Assembly: GCA_037384225.1 (NCBI GenBank)
Contig: JARROD010000109.1
Span: 1 to 10,517, forward strand
Source of the DNA: JARROD01 sp037384225
Lineage (GTDB): Bacteria > Pseudomonadota > Gammaproteobacteria > Pseudomonadales > Cellvibrionaceae
Direction of reading: 5' to 3'
Length of the DNA stretch: 10,517 bases
Positions within the stretch are counted from its first letter, which is position 1; each line of letters starts with the position of its first letter. A program made the position numbers and the translations under genes. Below, in pieces: positions 1-5,437 of the stretch. The notes under the pieces are model-generated. The model was not told the DNA's origin and searched no databases. It worked only from the letters and a program-made list of their open reading frames with translations.

Positions 1-777
1 TCAGATTTATTTGAAGAAACAGCCGATACCGTTACCATTGGCGCTGTATGGAACCCATCGTTTTCCGATTGGATAAACCCTTTGAGCCTGTCTGTTGATT
101 ACTACAATATCGAAATTGAAGACGCCATTTCAAATATCGCAAGACAGGATGCACTGGATAACTGTTACGGTTTCGGTTCTTTCGATTCAACCAGTAGTTT
201 CTGTTCCAATATTGTACGCTACGATTCAGGCCCCCTCATTGGTTCCTTAAAAGAGCTAAACGCCTTCACTCAAAACCTATCGACCATTGAAACCAGTGGT
301 ATTGATGTACAAGCCTCTTATAAATTCAACTTCGATTCATATGGAACCTTAAATGCAAATCTCACCTACAGCCATTTGTTGAAATATGAAACTGTTCCAT
401 TTCAAGGCGCAGATAAAATCGATGATAAAGGTGAAGTTGGTTTCGCTGATGATAAAGCAGTATTAGGGCTGAGTTACAGAGTAGGGCCCGCAACAGTCGC
501 ATTATCGTCACAATGGATTAGTTCTTCAGAATTGTCTAATGATCCCAATAATCGTTTCCATGGTGCATCTGTACCAGGTCAGTTTTTTCATGACATTCAG
601 GGTCGGATTGCCCTTTCAGAAGATATTGAATTTATGCTGGGTGTTGACAATGCGACTAACGAGTTCGTACGTATAGAACAAAGTGGTCCAGACGTTCCCA
701 CTGGTTGGAACACGCGTCCAGATGTTTATGATGCTCTGGGAAGACGCTACTATGTTGGTTTCCGGGCAAAATTTTAA
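1..777 (+). CDS. TonB-dependent receptor, C-terminal part (5' end outside window)
   Basis: The frame is open from base 1 to a TAA at 775-777 and gives 258 residues of an outer-membrane beta-barrel. Alternating hydrophobic/polar strands are visible, for example around SLSVDYYNIEIEDAI, GIDVQASYKFNF and LNANLTYSHLL. The chain ends in RRYYVGFRAKF, with the terminal Phe expected by the BAM machinery. A Cys pair (NCYGFG...FCSNIVR) followed by a QNLSTIETSGID segment is typical of TonB-dependent receptors that carry an extracellular disulfide loop. Such proteins import siderophores, cobalamin, sugars or peptides using TonB/ExbBD energy. The plug domain and TonB box are upstream of the window, so the substrate cannot be named. 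The first in-frame start-like codon (TTG, 82) is internal and is not the real start. The gene is AT-richer than the pilin genes (26 of 60 bases are G/C in 181-240) and converges on a minus-strand pilX-like gene. Confidence 0.9.
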   Translation, partial: SDLFEETADTVTIGAVWNPSFSDWINPLSLSVDYYNIEIEDAISNIARQDALDNCYGFGSFDSTSSFCSNIVRYDSGPLIGSLKELNAFTQNLSTIETSGIDVQASYKFNFDSYGTLNANLTYSHLLKYETVPFQGADKIDDKGEVGFADDKAVLGLSYRVGPATVALSSQWISSSELSNDPNNRFHGASVPGQFFHDIQGRIALSEDIEFMLGVDNATNEFVRIEQSGPDVPTGWNTRPDVYDALGRRYYVGFRAKF

Positions 778-798
778 AACCAGCATTTTCCTAAAAAT

Positions 799-820
799 AA
801 GGCCGCTTCACTGCGGCCTT
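799..820 (-). terminator. Hairpin terminator between convergent genes
   Basis: AAGGCCGC (799-806) pairs perfectly with GCGGCCTT (813-820) around the loop TTCACT. Read on the minus strand, the hairpin is followed by ATTTTTAG, a U-rich tail typical of rho-independent termination, and it lies 24 bases beyond the stop of the minus-strand pilX-like gene. On the plus strand it starts 21 bases after the receptor stop but is followed by ACC, with no U-run. It is therefore a good terminator for the minus strand and perhaps a weaker one for the receptor. Confidence 0.8.
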
Positions 821-843
821 ACCAAAAGGGTCTCGGCTGGCTG

Positions 844-1356
844 TTATCGGTCTCCCATCCCCCATTTAAAGCCCTGCACCAGGGTCGTATTGATATCGGG
901 ATTGGATGTAATGTAAGACAAACTCTCGGCGCGAAAGAAAACTGTGGGAAAATCACTGCCACCTTTGCCGCCGGCCCAGGAAGTCCCCGTTTCGGTGGCA
1001 TCGGCGGTGGCTGCGGAATCGGTCTGCGAAAACTTAACAAAGGCGATATCGACACTGGCTTTGGTTTTGGCATTGCTGGAAAAGCTGACTTCAACCCTGG
1101 TGCTGCCTCGACTGCTGGCAAGTGCGGACAGGGTGTCCGGGCTGTTGATCACTTTGTCGATGCCGCTCTCGGCCCCCTGAAAAACAGTGATTTGATGTTG
1201 AGTGTTGACCGCCATTTTTTCTTCCAGCATCGTGGTGTTCAGGGAGGTAACGGCTATCAAGCTCATGACCAGAAGTAACATCAGGGCGACCGGCATACTG
1301 GCGCCGCGCTGTACCTTCAACGCGGCGCGGATCGGCATCCGACTGGCTAGTAGCAT
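844..1356 (-). CDS. pilX: Second PilX-like minor pilin (PilX N-terminal domain)
   Basis: The 170-residue protein begins with a short basic leader and then QRGASMPVALMLLLVMSL, a single hydrophobic helix of about 20 residues. KMAVNTQ...VFQGAESGI follows. This is the PilX_N signature (Gly before cleavage, no Glu at +5, then an amphipathic AxxxxQ/AES helix) and parallels QRGAVLLVSL...RMAVNKQ...AFQAAEAAL in the PilX of the main operon. The tail (TTLVQGFKWGMGDR) resembles the QGF/QGx ends of some PilX proteins, so the gene looks complete. GGGGAGG lies 10 bases before the ATG, and the ATG overlaps the TGA of a pilW remnant (TGATG), which indicates ancestral translational coupling. No pilY1 follows. 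Instead there is a terminator and the converging receptor gene. Whether it is still expressed is unknown, because its operon upstream is lost. It may be a functional orphan or a gene not yet decayed. Confidence 0.75.
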   Translation of the reverse strand: MLLASRMPIRAALKVQRGASMPVALMLLLVMSLIAVTSLNTTMLEEKMAVNTQHQITVFQGAESGIDKVINSPDTLSALASSRGSTRVEVSFSSNAKTKASVDIAFVKFSQTDSAATADATETGTSWAGGKGGSDFPTVFFRAESLSYITSNPDINTTLVQGFKWGMGDR

Positions 1357-1649
1357 CAGAAATCGACCTCCCCGCGGCGATTGCGGATTTTAAGTGTGGG
1401 AGTAAATACCCGGCGCAATCGCTGATCCATTTTTGCCGGCGTGACAGCGGCGCCGAGCATATCGAAGCCGGCGGGGCCGCTGCGGAGTAACTCATTTTAC
1501 TCATCGCCAATCAATATTGCCAGACGCCCAGCCATCATATCGCGCCACTCGCCACTGCCGAAGGCGTCGGCTTCAAGCCAGTGGATCTGGTCGCCGTTCA
1601 GTGCGGCAGTTTTCTGCCAGCAATAAAGACAATGGAAAACGAAGCGCTG
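1356..1649 (-). pseudogene. pilW: pilW remnant, 3' end only, with in-frame stop
   Basis: Read on the minus strand from just after a stop at 1652-1650, one frame runs through LNGDQIHWLEADAF, EWRDMMAGRLAILIGDE, a TAA at 1499-1497, and then in the same frame NELLRSGPAGFDML ... MDQRLRRVFTPTLKIRNR, ending at the TGA (1358-1356). The pieces line up in order with the C-terminus of the intact PilW in this window: ADGKIDRYYSAD, AWDRVIAVRITLIMRSA, NDRYMRQKVSTTLRIRNR. Only about 97 codons remain of a gene that normally has about 350-380, and the prepilin N-terminus is missing. The stop interrupts what would be E-(stop)-N; a single base change from a sense codon such as AAA or GAA would explain it. The stop codon overlaps the ATG of the pilX-like gene. 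The homology of the first ten or so codons (RFVFHCLYC) is doubtful, so the exact upstream boundary is uncertain. Confidence 0.72.
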
Positions 1650-1697
1650 TTAGGATCATTCACGAAACAACTTCCTATAAATCAAAGTCTTGTTTGC

Positions 1698-1733
1698 AGC
1701 AGTTGTAACATCTCAATAACCCGGGGTATTGTG
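1698..1733 (+). repeat. Left copy of 36-bp imperfect direct repeat
   Basis: This segment (AGCAGTTGTAACATCTCAAT..., ending GTATTGTG) matches 1891-1926 at 31 of 36 positions. The two copies are 193 bp apart and bracket the inverted-repeat element. The last 23 bases contain the left terminal inverted repeat of that element. Confidence 0.85.
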
Positions 1734-1883
1734 CCTTCGATCCGGCGGCCATCCGGGGTAGCTGGCCCAGACACGCTGCAAGTACATCCCTGTAAGCTTG
1801 GCGTCGGCATCCATGCCTCCGACAGTCTGGGCCAGCTACCCCCGGACGTCCGCCTGACATTGTGCCGCCCCGGGTTATTGAGA
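1711..1883. mobile_element. MITE/REP-like element with 16-bp terminal inverted repeats
   Basis: TCTCAATAACCCGGGG (1711-1726) is repeated as its perfect reverse complement at 1868-1883, closing a 173-bp non-coding unit. Inside it, a second inverted repeat of 21 bases (1752-1772, core TAGCTGGCCCAGAC) pairs with 1825-1846 with only one bulged C. The 52 bases between those arms hold two further hairpins. One is CAAGTACA/TGTA..CTTG at 1779-1800. The other is at 1803-1823, with a GGCAT/ATGCC stem. The whole folds as a long stem ending in a two-armed junction. No ORF with protein character is present. The architecture fits a non-autonomous mobile repeat or a REP/BIME-type intergenic repeat. The central section reminds me of multicopy intergenic repeats of gammaproteobacteria, but that is from memory and unverified. 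A clean short target-site duplication was not seen. Confidence 0.65.
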
Positions 1884-1890
1884 AGTTACC

Positions 1891-1926
1891 AGCAGTTGTA
1901 GCTTCTCAATAGCCCAGGGTATTGAG
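1891..1926 (+). repeat. Right copy of 36-bp imperfect direct repeat
   Basis: AGCAGTTGTAGCTTCTCAAT... ending GTATTGAG differs from 1698-1733 at five positions (offsets 11, 13, 22, 26, 35). It therefore carries a third, slightly diverged copy of the terminal sequence of the element (TCTCAATAGCCCAGGG). Confidence 0.85.
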
Positions 1927-1930
1927 AAGC
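1901..1930. repeat. 11-bp-stem palindrome at right edge of repeat cluster
   Basis: GCTTCTCAATA (1901-1911) and TATTGAGAAGC (1920-1930) are perfect reverse complements around the 8-base loop GCCCAGGG. The left arm can alternatively pair with TTATTGAGAAG (1876-1886), the right end of the 173-bp element, so two mutually exclusive hairpins are possible. There is no U-run after it, so it is not an obvious terminator. Confidence 0.75.
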
Positions 1931-2083
1931 CAACATCGGTTTTATTACACAAGCACGATTTCCCAAAATGCCTGCCCCGGTTCTATAAAGCAATTCTCAA
2001 ACGCAGTAAATAGACAGACTTCGCATTAAAAAAATTTTTGTTAGAAGCCTGTAAGAAGTTAATTTTCCCTTCCATGGATAAAT

Positions 2084-2116
2084 CACCACCCATCCAAAAC
2101 TTCCACCACCTATCCA
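2084..2116 (+). promoter_or_regulatory. Tandem 13-bp direct repeat, 20-bp period (possible activator site)
   Basis: CACCACCCATCCA (2084-2096) and CACCACCTATCCA (2104-2116) agree at 12 of 13 positions and start exactly 20 bp apart, about two helical turns. They lie 12 bp upstream of the candidate -35 box. Direct half-sites on one DNA face next to a -35 are typical of response-regulator or AraC-type activators. Pilin operons are often controlled by two-component regulators such as AlgR, but the sequence does not resemble the AlgR consensus I know. The regulator is unknown. Confidence 0.45.
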
Positions 2117-2128
2117 CTTAAAGAAGAT

Positions 2129-2157
2129 TTGTATGCCATCAAGACTATATTGTTATA
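2129..2157 (+). promoter_or_regulatory. Weak sigma-70-like promoter candidate for the pilin operon
   Basis: TTGTAT (2129-2134) and GTTATA (2152-2157) are separated by 17 bp. Both boxes are imperfect, which fits a promoter needing an activator at the repeats just upstream. A second possible pair is TTGTTA (2150-2155) with CATAAC (2173-2178), also 17 bp apart. I cannot choose between them. The resulting leader RNA would be roughly 90-110 bases long and would include the palindrome at 2209-2224. Confidence 0.25.
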
Positions 2158-2208
2158 CATAAAACAATAAGGCATAACAAAGGATGAATAAAGGAAAAAA
2201 GGCATCAA

Positions 2209-2224
2209 GGGTCGTGCACGACCC
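2209..2224. promoter_or_regulatory. Perfect 16-bp palindrome in the fimT leader
   Basis: GGGTCGTGCACGACCC is identical to its own reverse complement and stands out as GC-rich within an AT-rich leader, 47 bases before the fimT ATG. As DNA it could be a dimeric repressor operator. As RNA it forms a 6-bp stem with the loop TGCA. It lacks a U-tract, so it is not a simple terminator. Confidence 0.5.
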
Positions 2225-2271
2225 TAAAAGAGAGAAATCAGGAGCAGAAGATACAGAGGATATAAAGGTTT

Positions 2272-2895
2272 ATGTTTGGGCGGAAAAAAGAATGGGGGTT
2301 TTCCCTGCTGGAGTTGCTAGTGGTGCTGACCATCGGCGCTACCCTGGCCGCGATCGCCGTACCGTCGTTTCAAGGCAGTATCAAACGCAATGGCATAAAA
2401 ACCCATATACACGACCTCTCGGCGACACTCAAACTTGCCCGCAGCGAAGCCGTGGAGCGCGGCGAAGCGGTTGCCATTTGCGGTAGCAGTGATCTGACAT
2501 CCTGCAACAACAGTTTCAACTGGTCGGCGGGTTGGATTGCCTTTGTCGATGACGGCTCTGGCACCGGTGGCAGCGCCGGAGACAACAACCGCAACGGCAG
2601 TGAAGAAATTGTCAAATCCTATCGCTATACAGGCAACAACAGTCTTATTGTCAAAGACGCCGGCGGTAATGGACTCAACGCCGTGAGTTTTAATTCACGC
2701 GGTTTTGTCTTGCAGAATATCGCGGCCACGCTGCGGGTTTGTGAAGACAGCGGTGATACCGGTTACGCGCGCGCACTGTTGTTGGAAAAAACCGGGCGGG
2801 TCGTGGTGTCCTACGACCTCCACGATAGCGGTGGCAACAACGGTGCCGACGGTATTTATGAAGATGTCAACGGCAACAACCTGACCTGCACCTAG
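2272..2895 (+). CDS. fimT: FimT/FimU (GspH-type) minor pilin
   Basis: This 207-residue prepilin-like protein has a short leader MFGRKKEWG cleaved before F10 (FSLLELLVVLTIGATLAAIAVP), with Glu at +5 and the hydrophobic helix that embeds in the inner membrane before assembly. A GspH/FimT domain follows. LARSEAVERGEAVAICGSSD (about residues 43-62), a conserved C...C pair and NWSAGWIAFVDDG (about 77-89) are hallmark FimT/U motifs. FimU/FimT-type proteins join PilV, PilW, PilX, PilE and PilY1 in the complex that primes T4P assembly; some FimT proteins bind DNA in natural transformation. The ATG at 2272 is the only usable start, because a TAA lies three codons upstream in frame. Its ribosome site is poor: GAGGA at 11 bases or AAGG at 3 bases. 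It is the first gene of the operon, 9 bases before pilV. FimT and FimU cannot be told apart with certainty here. Confidence 0.88.
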   Translation: MFGRKKEWGFSLLELLVVLTIGATLAAIAVPSFQGSIKRNGIKTHIHDLSATLKLARSEAVERGEAVAICGSSDLTSCNNSFNWSAGWIAFVDDGSGTGGSAGDNNRNGSEEIVKSYRYTGNNSLIVKDAGGNGLNAVSFNSRGFVLQNIAATLRVCEDSGDTGYARALLLEKTGRVVVSYDLHDSGGNNGADGIYEDVNGNNLTCT

Positions 2896-2904
2896 GAGCC
2901 GATT

Positions 2905-3456
2905 ATGCGCAACTTATCTCCAGCGGTTTTCGACAATAAACTGACGCACGGCGGTCGATTGGCTCTGGGCCGTCAATTGGCTCTGGGCAGTCCCCCCTCT
3001 CCCCGCGGTTTTTCAACCGCCGGCGGCTTTACACTCGTCGAGGTATTGGTATCGGCACTGGTCATGGGCATCGGTCTGCTGGGGTTGGTGAGCCTGCAGA
3101 CACGGGCCCTGCAATACAACCATCAGGCCTATTTATACAGCCAGGCCGCGTTTCTGGCTCAGGATATCGCCGAGCGCATGCGCGCTAACAAAAATGCCGC
3201 CGATAACTACACCATCGACTTTGAGGATTCAGTCAGCGGCGTAACAACGACAACCTGCCTGAATGGCGACTGCGATGAAAACACCATGGCCAACTGGGAC
3301 CTTAAACTCTGGAAAACCAATCTGGCCACCAGCCTGCCGCAAGGCGATGGTTCCATTACTAAAATCGGTGATCAGTATGTGATTACCACGCAGTTTGACG
3401 AATCGCGAGGGGAAAACGCGGCGCTAAAACAGATTTCCATAACGACGCAAATTTGA
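2905..3456 (+). CDS. pilV: PilV minor pilin with unusually long leader
   Basis: The 183-residue protein carries the prepilin motif GG|FTLVEVLVSALVMGIGLLGLVSLQ, with Glu at +5. Q(T)RALQYNHQAYLYSQAAFLAQDIAERMRANK follows, which is the PilV signature (AxxLAxDIxERMRAN). PilV acts with the other minor pilins in initiating pilus assembly. The start at 2905 is supported by AGGAG at 2894-2898, which overlaps the fimT stop and lies 6 bases before the ATG. This gives a leader of 41 residues before the predicted cleavage at G41|F42. That is long for a type IV prepilin, and it contains an 18-bp tandem duplication (RLALGRQLALG). No closer start with a ribosome site was found inside the leader. The C-terminal domain includes a Cys pair (TTCLNGDC) common in PilV. 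Confidence 0.9.
   Translation: MRNLSPAVFDNKLTHGGRLALGRQLALGSPPSPRGFSTAGGFTLVEVLVSALVMGIGLLGLVSLQTRALQYNHQAYLYSQAAFLAQDIAERMRANKNAADNYTIDFEDSVSGVTTTTCLNGDCDENTMANWDLKLWKTNLATSLPQGDGSITKIGDQYVITTQFDESRGENAALKQISITTQI
2954..2989 (+). repeat. 18-bp tandem duplication inside the pilV leader
   Basis: GTCGATTGGCTCTGGGCC (2954-2971) is followed at once by GTCAATTGGCTCTGGGCA (2972-2989), 16 of 18 identical. It keeps the frame and adds six residues to the part of PilV that is removed by prepilin peptidase. Confidence 0.85.
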
Positions 3457-3595
3457 CGATTAGATGTTTTGCTGCTCTGCAAAAGCAAATAAACGCAGTG
3501 CAATCGATATCCAGGCAAGGTTAAAACCCGATAAAAAAATGCAAACAAACATGCAAAAAACTCTGCAAAGTAAACCGCTCCGGAGGCTTGAAAAA

Positions 3596-4735
3596 ATGTC
3601 GCTGGCACGACGCGCAACCTGCCGGGGCTTATCTCTGGTGGAACTTCTGGTTTCCATGGCGGTGGGGCTGATTATCATGTCCGGCGTCATCACCGTCATG
3701 GTCGACAGCAAAGAAAGCCTGGTCACTGAAGAGCAGATTTCCTATATACAGGACAACGCGCGTTTTGCACTGGAACAGCTCAGCTACGATATTCGCATGG
3801 CGGGGTACTTCGGTTGCAGTACGCAGGGCGAATTAACCAACAGCGTCAACAATTCCACCAATGACGCTAACTGGATGTACAGCTCGACCGGTATCAAGGG
3901 GTTTGAATATTCCGAACTCGGTGATAGCGACTTTCCCGCCGAACTGTCCGGCGATATCAGCGCCAATACCGACGTCGTGGTGATCAACCGGGGCGAGCCC
4001 AACGATTCCCTGTCAATCACCAGCCACGTACCCGCCGCGGCAACCATTCACTTAAGCGAACCAAGCGCCCTGGAAGTCGGGCAGCTGCTGGTCATCGCCT
4101 CGCCCAACTGTTCCAATATGGCCATTTTTCAGATGACAGGGCCCACCAACACCACCGATCCCAGTGAGGCGAATCACAACACGGGCGGCTCAGTCCAGCC
4201 CGGTAATTGCCGCAAAGCATTGACCAGCGGTTACGATTGCAGCAATCCCCCGACCGCGAGTTTTTACGGCACCCCTTATCCCCCCGGCTCAACGCTGATG
4301 GAATTCAGTTCGAACGCCTATTTTATTCGCGCATCGGAGACCACTGGCCTGCCCTCGCTCTACCGGCAGACATTGATCGTCGACAGTGGCAGCAACGCCG
4401 ACACGGAAGCCCAGGAGCTGGCCAGCGGGGTCGAAGACTTACAGATTATTTACGGCCTGGACACAGACGCCACAGCCGACGGCAAAATCGATCGCTACTA
4501 CAGCGCCGATAATATTCCCTATAACCTAGCGGACCCTGTTACCGGCTACATCGCCTGGGACAGAGTGATCGCTGTGCGCATCACACTGATTATGCGCTCG
4601 GCGCGCGAAGTCTTTGCCAGCGATACCGCCGTGGACCTGAACGAAGGCTTTGTCTACAACGATCGCTATATGCGCCAGAAAGTGAGCACTACCCTGCGCA
4701 TTCGCAACCGCGGCCTGGCTGCAGAGGATGCTTGA
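3596..4735 (+). CDS. pilW: PilW minor pilin
   Basis: The 379-residue protein starts MSLARRATCRG|LSLVELLVSMAVGLIIMSGVITVM, with the prepilin cleavage after Gly11, Leu rather than Phe at +1, and Glu at +5. SYIQDNARFALEQLSYDIRMAGYFGC follows, the strongly conserved PilW segment. The C-terminal part has WDRVIAVRITLIMRSA and the final RQKVSTTLRIRNR, also typical. PilW links to PilX and PilV in the minor-pilin complex. I chose the ATG at 3596 because GGAGG (3582-3586) lies 9 bases upstream and the leader becomes a normal 11 residues. The same frame extends to ATG 3464 (423 residues), but that start has no ribosome site and would give a 55-residue leader. With this choice there is a 139-base gap after pilV, the largest in the operon before pilX, with no other gene in it. 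Confidence 0.9.
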   Translation: MSLARRATCRGLSLVELLVSMAVGLIIMSGVITVMVDSKESLVTEEQISYIQDNARFALEQLSYDIRMAGYFGCSTQGELTNSVNNSTNDANWMYSSTGIKGFEYSELGDSDFPAELSGDISANTDVVVINRGEPNDSLSITSHVPAAATIHLSEPSALEVGQLLVIASPNCSNMAIFQMTGPTNTTDPSEANHNTGGSVQPGNCRKALTSGYDCSNPPTASFYGTPYPPGSTLMEFSSNAYFIRASETTGLPSLYRQTLIVDSGSNADTEAQELASGVEDLQIIYGLDTDATADGKIDRYYSADNIPYNLADPVTGYIAWDRVIAVRITLIMRSAREVFASDTAVDLNEGFVYNDRYMRQKVSTTLRIRNRGLAAEDA

Positions 4736-4736
4736 C

Positions 4737-5357
4737 ATGCGCAGTTTGAATACATCTCAGCGAACGCAACGCGGCGCCGTGCTGCTGGTCAGTTTGGTAA
4801 TTCTGCTGATTTTGACACTGTTCAGTGTCAGCGCCATGCAGTCCACCACTATCGATATGCGCATGGCCGTCAACAAGCAGGCGCGCCAGCAGGCCTTTCA
4901 AGCCGCCGAAGCGGCGCTGGCGGTGGTGGAGAATCAGCTGCAAAACGACAATATCACCACGGAGTTCTTACAGGACTGCGCCAGCGGCAGCAGCACCTGT
5001 TACGAAGCCACCTGCGCCGGCGCGCTGTGTTTCACCGGTACTTACAATGCCGGCACGGATCAATACGATTGCGAGACGATAAGCGGCAGCCCACCACCGG
5101 AAAAAGTGTGGCGAGACAGCGCGCTGGATGTCTGGAACAACGCGGCGAAGCACAAAACCGTCCGCCTCAACGCGGTGGACAACGAGGTCAAGTACATTAT
5201 CGAATTCATTTGTTACACGGAGCGGGGAGACGGGTCTATATTCGATGCTTCGAGCCCGAATAACGGTGTACCGCTGTTTAGAATCACGGCACTCGCCACC
5301 AGCGATAACAACAAGGCGCGCATCATGCTGCAGTCCACCTATCGCTACAATGAGTGA
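4737..5357 (+). CDS. pilX: PilX minor pilin
   Basis: The protein has 206 residues. The N-terminus MRSLNTSQRTQRG|AVLLVSLVILLILTLFSVSAMQ, followed by MAVNKQARQQAFQAAEAALAVVE, is the PilX_N signature. Like other PilX proteins (and GspK) it lacks Glu at +5, which fits a position at the very tip of the pseudopilus or pilus. The C-terminus RITALATSDNNKARIMLQSTY is typical of the family. Cysteines (DCASGSSTCYEATCAGALC) suggest disulfides in the periplasmic domain. I placed the start at 4737, one base after the pilW stop, because AGAGG (4723-4727) is 9 bases away. The ATG at 4728 in the same frame would abut that site and is unlikely. The gene is closely coupled to pilW. A second PilX-like gene lies on the minus strand at 844-1356. 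Confidence 0.9.
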   Translation: MRSLNTSQRTQRGAVLLVSLVILLILTLFSVSAMQSTTIDMRMAVNKQARQQAFQAAEAALAVVENQLQNDNITTEFLQDCASGSSTCYEATCAGALCFTGTYNAGTDQYDCETISGSPPPEKVWRDSALDVWNNAAKHKTVRLNAVDNEVKYIIEFICYTERGDGSIFDASSPNNGVPLFRITALATSDNNKARIMLQSTYRYNE

Positions 5358-5410
5358 TCCCGCGCGATGGCTACACGTTCGCGATAGTTACACTTTTTAG
5401 GGGAAACAAT

Positions 5411-5437
5411 ATGGAGTTTAAACATGATGGGATTTAA
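5411..5437 (+). CDS. Possible 8-codon upstream ORF overlapping the pilY1 start
   Basis: ATG 5411 begins a short frame (MEFKHDGI, then TAA 5435-5437) with AGGGG (5399-5403) seven bases upstream, as good a ribosome site as that of pilY1. It runs across the pilY1 start at 5424 in a different frame and contains the GGAG used by pilY1. It may be a chance start or a translational control element. There is no evidence that the peptide itself matters. Confidence 0.25.
   Translation: MEFKHDGI

Larger units (their letters stand above)
1931..2271 (+). other. AT-rich intergenic leader of the pilin operon
   Basis: No convincing gene is present in these 341 bases. They hold an A7T5 tract near 2028-2039, which may bend DNA; a 13-bp direct repeat pair (2084-2116); a weak promoter candidate (2129-2157); and a 16-bp palindrome (2209-2224) shortly before fimT. 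An open frame from ATG 2184 runs into fimT in another frame and has no protein character. No sigma-54 -24/-12 pair (GG-N10-GC with the usual flanks) was recognised. Confidence 0.6.

Noticed and set aside
1091..1510. 139-residue minus-strand frame
   Set aside because: It overlaps the pilW remnant and the pilX-like gene in a different frame; the pilin motifs are found in the other two frames.
1581..1901. Plus-strand frame through the repeat element
   Set aside because: It runs across inverted repeats and the antisense of the pilW remnant; no protein character.
2028..2040. A-run followed by T-run as a terminator
   Set aside because: There is no GC stem at this place; it is better read as an A-tract in an AT-rich leader.
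2184..2486. 100-residue plus-strand frame starting before fimT
   Set aside because: It overlaps fimT in another frame, is rich in Arg and Asp in its second half as expected for a shadow frame, and includes the palindrome; no family features.
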